From an uncultured Microbulbifer sp. (GTDB taxonomy: Bacteria; Pseudomonadota; Gammaproteobacteria; Pseudomonadales; Cellvibrionaceae): DNA of 64,000 nucleotides. This document shows positions 35,071 to 43,412 of this stretch, piece by piece (within the stretch, counting starts at the first letter, position 1; every line of letters starts with the position of its first letter). The notes beneath the pieces were generated by a model that saw only the letters and a program-made list of their open reading frames with translations, was not told where the DNA came from and ran no database searches. Location of the stretch: contig NZ_CANNGQ010000001.1 of NCBI RefSeq assembly GCF_947504145.1, positions 1,238,737-1,302,736 on the forward strand, written 5' to 3'. A program made the translations under genes and the position numbers.

Positions 35071-37344
35071 ATGTCAGGCACAGAGTCCGATTTCAAGGAA
35101 GCGCTCACGGAAGAGCAACAGGCCATAGCCAGCCATGCGGGTGGTCATGCAAAGATCATCGCGGTCGCGGGCTCCGGTAAAACCACCGCCCTGCTGCACT
35201 ACATCAAAAACCGGCTGGCGTCCGGTACGGCACCCCAACGTATGCTGGTACTGATGTACAACCGCAATGCCAAGGAGGATTTTTCTCGGCGCCTTGGTGC
35301 GCTGTGTGGCGACCGGATACCTCGCGTCAACACCTTCCACAGCCTTGGCTTTCAACTTTATCAACGCATGATTGCCCGCGGCCATCTGGAGAGCGCCAAC
35401 CTTACTCCCCTGCCCCAGTCCCTGGTTCAGCTGCAAGTCTGGAAAGCCATCGAAGCCTGTGCGCCGCCGGCGGACATTGAAGATATCCGCGCGCGTAAAC
35501 AGTCTGAGACTGAGGCCGCTGAGTTTTTCATCGACTACACCAAAACCATTCTCAGCGGAGACCTGAGCGCATTCCAGCGGCTCAAGCTCGGCGATGAATA
35601 CATGTACTTCCTGAAAGTCTTCCGCCATTTCGAAGAGTGGCGGCGAGAGAGAAACGCCGTTACCTATGCCGACCTGATTTACGATCCAGCCATGCTGCTC
35701 AGCCAGCAACCGGAAATCGCCGAGCAGTATGGCGGCTTCTACGATGACATCCTGGTGGACGAATACCAGGACATCAACGAGATCCAGCATCACCTCCTGC
35801 GCGTCTTGCACGGCAAGTCTGGCAATGTGATCGCCATCGGTGACCCGGACCAGACCATCTACGAATGGCGCGGTTCGCGGCCCGAATTTTTGCTGCGGCT
35901 GTTCGATGGCGATTTTCCGCCGTCCAACGTGTATCAGCTAAGCCACACATTTCGCTACGGCCACAGCCTCGCTCTCGCCGCCAACCACTTCATTCACAAC
36001 AACCGTGAGCGCGCGGATATTTTCTGTGTCTCCGGCAAAGCCGAGGCGCAAACACAGCTACAGCAGGTTAATACCGCGAACGAAGGAAAGTGGCTGGTCG
36101 AGCACATCCTCCGCTGCCAGCGGCGGGGGGATTCGCTGGGGGAAATCGCGATACTGGTGCGTCTGTGGTCACTGGCCGCACCGCTGGAACTGGCACTGCT
36201 GGCCAACAATATTCCCTACCGCTCCGGCAACCGCAACACGGTGCTTTCCCGGCGCGAACTGCGCCCCCTGTTCTGGAGCCTGAATATTGCCGCCGGTCGA
36301 TTTGCGGAGCAGACCAGCACGCGTCGCGCCCAGGGGTTGTACGAGTGGCTGACCGCACCGCATATCCGGATTGCCCGCGCAGTACTGGAACCAATATGCG
36401 AACGGCTCAGCCAGCATGAGAAAGGCTGGGGGAAGCAATTGCTCAAACTGATCCCGGAGTCCCTCAGCCAACCTCAAAGTAAACGCCTGCGCCAGCGCGC
36501 GGAATTGCTACAACAGGTAGAAAAATGGCGCGGACATGGCGGCGAGCTGGTGCGCCGCCAGTTGGGAGAGCTCGACTACCTGAGCGGTATTGGTGACGAC
36601 GCCTTCAACCGTCAGCAGGCCGAGGAAAAACAGCACACCATTCTGGCGTTTTGCCAGTACCTGGATCAATTGCGACTGCCAGCGAAAGAAACCCTGGAGC
36701 ACCTGCAACAGCTGCAACAACAACATCAGCAACAAGATCTACAAGAGAACCACGGCGAACACTCTGCGCCGGCGGACGTCATCCAGATCACCACCATGCA
36801 CCAGGCAAAGGGGCTGGAGTGGGATCACGTTATTCTTCCCTCACTGACCGTACACAACATGCCGTACCAGCCCCAGAGGGACTTCTCGACGCCCGCGTCC
36901 ACCGAGAGCGAACGCCGATTGATGTATGTGGCCATGACCCGCGCTCGCAAGCAGCTATACCTGCTGACACCACCGGTAGAAACCGACAAACCCAGTGTAA
37001 ACAGCATGGACTCGGATCAGAAACCTTCTCTTTTTCTCGACGAGATGCACCTGCCCCTCAGTAACCTGCTGGGCGAAACCCTGCAGACGCGCCCCCAGAA
37101 CATCAAGACTCAGGTCCCAGTGACCCGTCTGGCTCTGCGGTATCTGGAGGCCTGTGACTACAACCCGGAAATCAACGCGCCGCGCGCCGCGCTGCGAAAA
37201 CCGGAATTGGGGGAAGGTATTCAGCACGAGAAGCTGGGCTACGGGCGGGTGACCAGATGGGAGGACTCGAAGGTGGAAATTCTGTTCAGCGACCGCAAGA
37301 CACGTCGCTTTGAGTGGGAAAAACTTGCGCAGTTTTTAGTATAA
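35071..37344 (+). CDS. UvrD/Rep family superfamily 1 DNA helicase
   Basis: A 757-aa ATP-dependent 3'-5' helicase. Motifs in order: Walker A AGSGKTT near 33-39, motif Ia VLMYNRNAKEDF, DEYQDIN (Walker B), GDPDQTIYEWRGSRP (motif III), QLSHTFRYG (motif IV), TTMHQAKGLEWDHVILPSL (motif V) and YVAMTRARKQL (motif VI). The C-terminal tail (GYGRVTRWEDSKVEILFSD) resembles the Tudor-like ending of PcrA/UvrD that contacts RNA polymerase. It is not the canonical uvrD or rep by length or tail; the exact role is unknown. Single gene. Confidence 0.9.
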   Translation: MSGTESDFKEALTEEQQAIASHAGGHAKIIAVAGSGKTTALLHYIKNRLASGTAPQRMLVLMYNRNAKEDFSRRLGALCGDRIPRVNTFHSLGFQLYQRMIARGHLESANLTPLPQSLVQLQVWKAIEACAPPADIEDIRARKQSETEAAEFFIDYTKTILSGDLSAFQRLKLGDEYMYFLKVFRHFEEWRRERNAVTYADLIYDPAMLLSQQPEIAEQYGGFYDDILVDEYQDINEIQHHLLRVLHGKSGNVIAIGDPDQTIYEWRGSRPEFLLRLFDGDFPPSNVYQLSHTFRYGHSLALAANHFIHNNRERADIFCVSGKAEAQTQLQQVNTANEGKWLVEHILRCQRRGDSLGEIAILVRLWSLAAPLELALLANNIPYRSGNRNTVLSRRELRPLFWSLNIAAGRFAEQTSTRRAQGLYEWLTAPHIRIARAVLEPICERLSQHEKGWGKQLLKLIPESLSQPQSKRLRQRAELLQQVEKWRGHGGELVRRQLGELDYLSGIGDDAFNRQQAEEKQHTILAFCQYLDQLRLPAKETLEHLQQLQQQHQQQDLQENHGEHSAPADVIQITTMHQAKGLEWDHVILPSLTVHNMPYQPQRDFSTPASTESERRLMYVAMTRARKQLYLLTPPVETDKPSVNSMDSDQKPSLFLDEMHLPLSNLLGETLQTRPQNIKTQVPVTRLALRYLEACDYNPEINAPRAALRKPELGEGIQHEKLGYGRVTRWEDSKVEILFSDRKTRRFEWEKLAQFLV

Positions 37345-37367
37345 AAAATCAATATTTAAAGGGGGAA

Positions 37368-38066
37368 TCACTCCCCCTTGGAACCCTGCGCAAACTGCTG
37401 GCTGACATTGAAAAACAGCGGATACTCTTCACCGGACTCCGGATCGCGCACCTGCATTTTGTCGTAGATACCCTGCTTGTCATAAACGATGGACTGATCC
37501 AGAACCTGCAGCCCTTTCAGCCGCACAAAGCCTCGTAGCTCTGAGGTGCTGATGGTGAGAAAAGCGCTCTCCTGAGACTTGCCATCGCCACTGTTTTCGA
37601 TAGAGGTCATCAACCCCTCTACCATATAGCGGTGCTGGTCTTCCCGCTCAAATTCGCCCGCCTGCCCACTGCACAACACACCGATCATGTGTGCTTCCAG
37701 GCTCATATAATTGTGTTTGAGTACCTTGTCGACATTGCGCAGGCAATCGTCAAAATCCGCCTGCTCCACAGAGCTGTACGCCTGGGGTAAACCTTCCAGC
37801 TTCACACCGCCGTACGGGTTGTACTCAGACGACTCGACGTACGCCTTGCGCAAGCGATCAAAATCCAGCGTGAAACTCAGCTGGTAGGCCTCTTCCAGCA
37901 GCTGGCGGTATTCACTCTGGTTTTGCTGGCGCAAGCCTGGCTCGCCATCAGTATCCTTGACGCCTTGGCCACTACAAGCCGCTAATATGGCAGCGAGCGT
38001 CAAAGCAAATCCACGCAGTGCTAAACCGCGAAAGTTGAGCGAGTGGTTAGAGGGGTGTATTGCCAT
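37368..38066 (-). CDS. lipoprotein with DUF4919-like domain
   Basis: A 232-aa predicted lipoprotein. After a short N-terminus (MAIHPSNHSLNF), a hydrophobic stretch ends at the lipobox LAAC (AAILAACSGQ), followed by a soluble part of DUF4919 type (YQLSFTLDFDRLRKAYVESS, EYNPYGG). It starts at ATG 38066, overlapping the 3' end of the patatin gene by 20 bp, so the two are likely co-transcribed. Longer in-frame starts upstream are inside the patatin gene and would hide the signal peptide. Role unknown. Confidence 0.78.
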   Translation of the reverse strand: MAIHPSNHSLNFRGLALRGFALTLAAILAACSGQGVKDTDGEPGLRQQNQSEYRQLLEEAYQLSFTLDFDRLRKAYVESSEYNPYGGVKLEGLPQAYSSVEQADFDDCLRNVDKVLKHNYMSLEAHMIGVLCSGQAGEFEREDQHRYMVEGLMTSIENSGDGKSQESAFLTISTSELRGFVRLKGLQVLDQSIVYDKQGIYDKMQVRDPESGEEYPLFFNVSQQFAQGSKGE

Positions 38067-39309
38067 TACTTGCTTCCGTTGCGGGTTTGACCCGTATTCC
38101 AAAAAGACTTTTCTGCTGGGTAGATACCAGTTGCGTCCGCGGGCGCATGAAATCCCGTAATTTTTCCTGCTCCCACATAGCATCCTGATATCCCAATTCG
38201 ATCAGCTCACCCAAATAGGGCTTTTCAAACAGGAGATAACTGGCGGCAGAGGCACCACCTCCCGAGGTGGTGGCACCGGTAGAGCGGAACAACCAGCGCA
38301 GTGCCGGAGGCAGGTAGCGCACCTTGCGCCCGGCGATACGATCCAGACTCTGGCTGGGCTCAATTACCGCGGACTCTACCGCACGCAGAGGCGCCAGCCC
38401 CGGCAAGTCTTTTTCATCCACCGAGTCCAGTAACAGGTTGACCCTGTCCAGATGCTCGAGATCCCCTTCCAGGCTGTCAATAAACGCCGCGTTGAACAAC
38501 TGCCCGCCAATCTGCGCCAGAGACGGAGAGTGCCTGGCCACCTTGCGGTTTTTACCCCAGTGCACCGGGGAGCGGTTGTCGGACACCCCAACCACGAAAA
38601 CCCGCGAGGCGCCGAGGTGCAGTGCGGGGCTGATGGGCGCCAGCTGGCGTACAGCGCCGTCACCGAAGTATTCGTCGCCAATTTTCACCGAAGGGAACAG
38701 CGTGGGGATGGCAGCAGAAGCCATCAGGTGCTCCACCGTAAGATCGGTACGTTCACCACAACGGCGGAATCGCCGCCACTCCTGCAGGTCGTCGCTGCCC
38801 TGGAAAAAACTGACCGACTCCCCCTCGCTGTAAGACATGGCATTAACGCTGACCGCACGCAGGCGCCCTTCGTCAATATTGCGCTGGATGTTGCCGAAGG
38901 GAACCACTTCGGTCACCAGATCCCGCAGGGGGCGATTATCCAACAGCGCCAGCGGTTTGCGCCGGGCTACGCCCTGATTAAAAAACGAACTGGAAATGGT
39001 CAGCACATTACCCAGCAGGCTGGTCCAGTTACTGCGGTAGATACGGTCCACCGTAAGCCCCATCCAGAGGTCATACAGGCGCGCCACAGCTTCTTTAAAG
39101 GTACCCGGGTGGGTCGCCAGTACCAGCGCATTGACGGCACCAGCGGAGGTACCACAGATAATCTTGAATGGGTTTTCTTCGGTTTCCGGAGTCAGCTCGG
39201 CGAGCGCCTTCAGAACGCCGACCTGATAAGCCGCGCGCGCGCCACCGCCAGACAGCACGAGTGCGCCGGCATCGAGTACTTGAGGAGTAGGCGGGGTGTT
39301 CACCGACAA
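38047..39309 (-). CDS. patatin-like phospholipase
   Basis: A 420-aa lipid acyl hydrolase of the patatin family. The oxyanion motif SGGGARAAYQVG (20-31), nucleophile elbow GTSAG with Ser55, and the catalytic Asp217 in GDGAVRQ are all present. No signal peptide is visible, so the protein may be cytoplasmic or peripherally membrane-bound. It is followed by an overlapping lipoprotein gene. The substrate is unknown; related proteins act on membrane phospholipids. Confidence 0.9.
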   Translation of the reverse strand: MSVNTPPTPQVLDAGALVLSGGGARAAYQVGVLKALAELTPETEENPFKIICGTSAGAVNALVLATHPGTFKEAVARLYDLWMGLTVDRIYRSNWTSLLGNVLTISSSFFNQGVARRKPLALLDNRPLRDLVTEVVPFGNIQRNIDEGRLRAVSVNAMSYSEGESVSFFQGSDDLQEWRRFRRCGERTDLTVEHLMASAAIPTLFPSVKIGDEYFGDGAVRQLAPISPALHLGASRVFVVGVSDNRSPVHWGKNRKVARHSPSLAQIGGQLFNAAFIDSLEGDLEHLDRVNLLLDSVDEKDLPGLAPLRAVESAVIEPSQSLDRIAGRKVRYLPPALRWLFRSTGATTSGGGASAASYLLFEKPYLGELIELGYQDAMWEQEKLRDFMRPRTQLVSTQQKSLFGIRVKPATEASNGNTPL

Positions 39310-39516
39310 AGCTTGCTACCAGATCGAGAAATCCGGGACATTATTTCTGATTCACCCATTTTACGAGCGATCCATCCCATCGAAAATTATTGTGGCCATT
39401 AAGCCTTTAGAACATTGTAGGTCAGGATAGCAGCCAACATCGTGACCCGATACTGCCATCACGGCACTCGATTGGCGCGGTTTGCGCACTACTCCACAGT
39501 TTTGACCCAAACTGCG

Positions 39517-40521
39517 CTACCGGGTCATATCCACAACATAGCGCCCGATACCGTGTCCGCGATGCAGCCGGGCTAGAAATTCTGGCGCCTGCTCGAGGGA
39601 AATATCTTCGGCGATTTTTTTCAGTTGCTCGCCAATATACCAGTCTCCGGCGAGCCTGCCCCAGACATCAGACTTTTTCTGCAGCGGCAGCTCGACGCTG
39701 TCGACGCCAAGCAGGCTGATACCGCGGAGGATAAACGGAAAGACATTCGCCTGAAATTGCGCGCCAGACGCCATACCACACGCGGCAACGCCACCGCCGT
39801 ACTTGAGACATTTGATGACATTGAACAAGGTTTCGCCACCCACCGTATCCACCGCCCAGGCCCACAGTGGCTTCGCAATGGCCTTGTTGGCAAAAGGCGC
39901 CAGGGTTTCCCGATCCAGTACTTTCCACGCACCGAGACTGGTAAGAAATTCGGCAGATTCGAGTTTGCCGGTTACCGCCGCCACTTTGAAGCCAAGCTTG
40001 CCTAACAGAGCGACCGCTATCGAACCGACACCACCGGTGGCTCCGGTCACCAACACTTCGCCATCCGCGGGGCGCGCGCCGGCCTCTAGTAATTTCTCCA
40101 CACACAGCGCCGCCGTCAGGCCCGCGGTACCGAGCACCATGGCTTCCCGGGCTGTGAGCCCTGCAGGCAGTGGCGCCACCCACTCTGCCGGTACAGCGAT
40201 CTGTTCGGCAAGACCGCCGGACGTGTTCATGCCCAGGTCGTAGCCGGTGACAATCACCTGATCACCCGCGGAAAAGGTACCGCTCTCGTCCGCAAGCACA
40301 GTGCCAACGGCATCAATGCCCGGTGTGTGGGGGTAATCCTTGGTGACCGCTCGATTGCCAAATGCCGATAGCGCGTCTTTGTAGTTCAACGATGAGTGGG
40401 AAACCCCGATTCTGACGGGGTTTGGCGGTAGGTCGGACGATGTGCGGGTAACAATCGTTTGATCGTATTTACCCGCGGCAACTTCCTCTACCAGCATTGC
40501 ACGAAACGTGTTGTCAGACAT
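39517..40521 (-). CDS. acryloyl-CoA reductase-like (AcuI/YhdH) MDR oxidoreductase
   Basis: A 334-aa zinc-independent medium-chain dehydrogenase/reductase. SLNYKDALSAFGNRAVTKDY, HTPGIDAVGTV and GYDLGMNTSGGLAEQIAVPA match the YhdH/AcuI clade; the NADPH-binding GATGGVGSIAVALLGKLGF is clear. AcuI reduces acryloyl-CoA, protecting against a toxic product of DMSP catabolism in marine bacteria; YhdH is the E. coli form. The start ATG at 40521 is preferred to one 6 bp upstream. Substrate is inferred from family. Confidence 0.88.
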   Translation of the reverse strand: MSDNTFRAMLVEEVAAGKYDQTIVTRTSSDLPPNPVRIGVSHSSLNYKDALSAFGNRAVTKDYPHTPGIDAVGTVLADESGTFSAGDQVIVTGYDLGMNTSGGLAEQIAVPAEWVAPLPAGLTAREAMVLGTAGLTAALCVEKLLEAGARPADGEVLVTGATGGVGSIAVALLGKLGFKVAAVTGKLESAEFLTSLGAWKVLDRETLAPFANKAIAKPLWAWAVDTVGGETLFNVIKCLKYGGGVAACGMASGAQFQANVFPFILRGISLLGVDSVELPLQKKSDVWGRLAGDWYIGEQLKKIAEDISLEQAPEFLARLHRGHGIGRYVVDMTR

Positions 40522-40577
40522 AAACAAACCGTAATCCGATCCGATTCAACAGGCTAGCTACCGGGCTACACTGGGAC

Positions 40578-41795
40578 TCACTGGGCCTGATGTCGCCAGG
40601 CGGCCAGTCGGGAAAATAACCGGGCCAGTGCGCTCTCGATGCCAGACTGGGTGGCAAAGCCTATTTTCTTGGCAATATTCTGCCGCTCCTTGTACGCCAC
40701 CTGGTAGAGGTCGGCGTTCTGCGCCCGCGACGTCAGGTATTCGTCGGAGGTTTTCAGCTCGTCCACCAGCGCGAGATCCAGTGCGCGTTGCCCAAACCAC
40801 ACTTCGCCAGTAGCGACCTTTGCGATATCCAGCTGCGGACGATATTCCGAGACAAAATGCTGAAACAGGGTATGAATTTCTTCCAGGTCACTCTGGAATT
40901 TTTCCTTACCTTCCTCAGTATTTTCGCCAAACATGGTCACGGTGCGCTTGTATTCCCCGGCGGTGAACAGCTCAAAATCCACATCATTACGCTGCAACAA
41001 ACGGTGGAAGTTTGGCAGCTGGGCCACCACACCGATCGAACCGAGCATGGCGAAAGGCGCTGCTAGAATGCGGTCGGCGACACAGGCCATCATATAGCCA
41101 CCGCTGGCGGCGACCTTATCTACCACGATGGTGAGCTTCACGCCGGCACTCCGTACCCGGGCCAGTTGGCTGGCCGCAAGTCCGTAATTGGCTACCATGC
41201 CGCCGGGGCTTTCCAGGCAGACCACCACTTCGTCGTCTTTCTGGGCAATCTGCAAAATAGCAGTGATTTCTTCGCGCAGGTTATCGAGCGCGCTGGCTTT
41301 GATATCACCATCAAACTCAACCACAAACAGGCGCTTGCGCTTGGTATCGCTATCCGGGCTGCTTGCTTCGCCTTCTGCCGTAGCCGAGGATTCAGTACCC
41401 GCTTCCGCGTCTGCCGCGGCCTGCTCTGGTACTTTTACCTCGGGAGCGTCGCCGGTTTCGGATTTTTTGTTTTCCTTGCGTGCTTTCGCCTGCGCTTTTG
41501 CCTGCTCCTTCAATTCTGCTTTACGCTTTTTTGCCTGCGCCTTGGCTTCCGCTTTGCGATCTTTATCTTGCTGCTTTCTGCGCTCGGCGTAATCGCCCTC
41601 ATCCATTACCGCTTCCAGCAGGGCTTCTTTCATATTCTCGTAGCGATCGTTCAGATGTGTCACCGCGATATGCCCAGGCTGCCGGTCTTTCATCTGCGCC
41701 CGATTGGCCACGATGATCCCGATCACTACAAGTAACGCGACCACAATGGTCACTACTTTGGCCAGAAACAATCCATATTCACTGAGAAATTCCAC
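40578..41795 (-). CDS. sohB: SohB inner-membrane serine protease
   Basis: A 405-aa protease of the signal-peptide-peptidase (S49) family. An N-terminal membrane anchor (residues 9-30) is followed by the SohB N-domain, then a charged low-complexity insert from about 75 to 150 (KAEAKAQAKKRKAELKEQAK, then an Ala/Glu/Ser-rich part), then the catalytic domain starting LFVVEFDGDIKASALDNLRE. VDKVAASGGYMMA carries the likely nucleophile Ser, and GEYKRTVTMFGENTEEG the likely Lys. E. coli SohB is 349 aa; the excess is mainly the insert. Confidence 0.92.
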   Translation of the reverse strand: MEFLSEYGLFLAKVVTIVVALLVVIGIIVANRAQMKDRQPGHIAVTHLNDRYENMKEALLEAVMDEGDYAERRKQQDKDRKAEAKAQAKKRKAELKEQAKAQAKARKENKKSETGDAPEVKVPEQAAADAEAGTESSATAEGEASSPDSDTKRKRLFVVEFDGDIKASALDNLREEITAILQIAQKDDEVVVCLESPGGMVANYGLAASQLARVRSAGVKLTIVVDKVAASGGYMMACVADRILAAPFAMLGSIGVVAQLPNFHRLLQRNDVDFELFTAGEYKRTVTMFGENTEEGKEKFQSDLEEIHTLFQHFVSEYRPQLDIAKVATGEVWFGQRALDLALVDELKTSDEYLTSRAQNADLYQVAYKERQNIAKKIGFATQSGIESALARLFSRLAAWRHQAQ

Positions 41796-41842
41796 TCAAC
41801 CCCCAATTCCGGTTATCTGATTTTTTTGCTCAGGCACAACGG

Positions 41843-42493
41843 CTATTGCCACTCATTTAGCGCAGAACGCGCCTGCTGATTCAGTGGCCGCGCCAGCAGC
41901 CCCGTATGACTGATTCGCACTTCGTACACAGCACCGTCCTGCATGGGCAGGAAGGTTGCACTACCGTACACCGCATCCACCATCGGCACCCGGTTATCCA
42001 TATTGCGCAGCATGTTCCAAACGTCTACACCGTGATCGCTGTCGCCCAGGGCATAGACGGAACGCTCCTTGTTGCGTTCGTCTTGCAGAGTGAGATAGCG
42101 ACCACTGAGACGATCCAGACGGTAAGCGGGCTCGATTCCCCAGCGGGCCAATACCCCTTTCCACTTCAACATCCGCGCATCCAGCTGCCACTGGTCGCCG
42201 TACAATTCAAACTCCTGAGAGATGCCGTCTTCATCGGCAAATTTCACCATAAAGTGCTGGTCACCCATGCGCTCAAAGCTCACCGTACCCACGCTGTGCT
42301 CATTCGCCAGGTTGCGGTAACTATAGACATCCAACGCGACCAGGACGATCATCAGGGCACCCGCCAACAGCAACAAACCGACTGCCCCGCGCAGAAACCC
42401 CAATAGCCAGTTGCCTTTTAACAGCACTTTCCCGCCCCAGAACACCAGCAACAGAGCGACAAAGGCAATCAGAAACGTAATGGCGATATACAT
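41843..42493 (-). CDS. inner-membrane protein of unknown function
   Basis: A 216-aa protein with two N-terminal membrane helices (residues about 3-20 and 34-55: FLIAFVALLLVFWGG and GAVGLLLLAGALMIVLVALD) followed by a soluble domain of mainly beta character (FMVKFADEDGISQEFELYGD). Homologues in related bacteria are often labelled multidrug or cation efflux pump, but nothing in the sequence supports transport. It lies between nudC and sohB on the same strand with gaps near 45 bp, so co-transcription is likely. Function unknown. Confidence 0.72.
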   Translation of the reverse strand: MYIAITFLIAFVALLLVFWGGKVLLKGNWLLGFLRGAVGLLLLAGALMIVLVALDVYSYRNLANEHSVGTVSFERMGDQHFMVKFADEDGISQEFELYGDQWQLDARMLKWKGVLARWGIEPAYRLDRLSGRYLTLQDERNKERSVYALGDSDHGVDVWNMLRNMDNRVPMVDAVYGSATFLPMQDGAVYEVRISHTGLLARPLNQQARSALNEWQ

Positions 42494-42537
42494 TATTTTT
42501 GCCTCGATTTATGACGGGCCAATACCACGCCCATGGG

Positions 42538-43359
42538 TCAACCCTTCTCTATAAAGGTGCGAATCAATTGTCCCGACAAGGTCTCAACGGGTGGGATGGC
42601 CTGGGGGATTTGCGTCCGGTCAAACCAGTGAGCCTCGGAAATTTCTTCCAGGTCCGGCACCAGCGCGCCACCAGAAGCCTCTACCAGATAGCCGATCATC
42701 AGCTGCCCCGGGAATGGCCACGACTGGCTACCAACATACTGCACTGCGCCGGTTTCAAGCCCCACTTCCTCTCGCACTTCTCGCGCCAGCGCCTGCTCCG
42801 CATTTTCTCCCGGCTCAATAAATCCGGCCAGTGCGGTATACAGCGCATTGCGGTGCCGGGTATGGCGGGCCAGAAGGCACTGATTGCCACGGGTAACCAG
42901 CATAATGACACAGGGCGAGATACGGGGGTACACCACCAGCGAGCAGTGGTCGCAGACTCGCGCACGATCCCGCGGGTGATATTCCGTCTGCAGTCCACAG
43001 CGGCCGCAAAAACGGTGGTCGAGATCCCAGTTCACAACCTGCATCGCTCGCCCCACCAGAAAGAACAGCGGCTCTTCCACCGCGCCCAGCAGGCTCCGCA
43101 GCCCCAACCACTCAAAGCCCGGGATATCGACACGAATAGGCAAATGGTGGACAGCACAGGCTTCACCGCACCACTCGCCGAGGTAGTGGCTGGCGGCAGT
43201 ACCCTGCTCTGGCGACGGACGGGCGGCGGGGATCTGAACAGGGAGTGCGCGGTGAAGAGGACCCTGCGCAGAGCACAGCACTTCACCGCCGGAAACGACG
43301 ATATGCTGCTGAAAGTCCGGGTGCGGCAATACACACCCGGCGGGACTGAATGGCGTCAT
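42538..43359 (-). CDS. nudC: NAD(+) diphosphatase NudC
   Basis: Nudix hydrolase cleaving NADH/NAD+ and removing NAD caps from RNA. From the ATG at 43359 it is 273 aa; a TTG at 43392 would add 11. A zinc ribbon has Cys118, Cys121 (FCGRCGLQ), Cys136 and Cys139 (VCDHC). The Nudix box GFIEPGENAEQALAREVREE plus VGL lies at 180-202, and the NADH-pyrophosphatase signature follows as SQSWPFPGQLMIGY, with Ser where Pro is usual. It lies just downstream of fimL on the same strand. Confidence 0.92.
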   Translation of the reverse strand: MTPFSPAGCVLPHPDFQQHIVVSGGEVLCSAQGPLHRALPVQIPAARPSPEQGTAASHYLGEWCGEACAVHHLPIRVDIPGFEWLGLRSLLGAVEEPLFFLVGRAMQVVNWDLDHRFCGRCGLQTEYHPRDRARVCDHCSLVVYPRISPCVIMLVTRGNQCLLARHTRHRNALYTALAGFIEPGENAEQALAREVREEVGLETGAVQYVGSQSWPFPGQLMIGYLVEASGGALVPDLEEISEAHWFDRTQIPQAIPPVETLSGQLIRTFIEKG

Positions 43360-43412
43360 AACACGTTTAGGTTGGCTGGATATCGGGTCCAAGACTGAAT
43401 CATCGTGGGATA

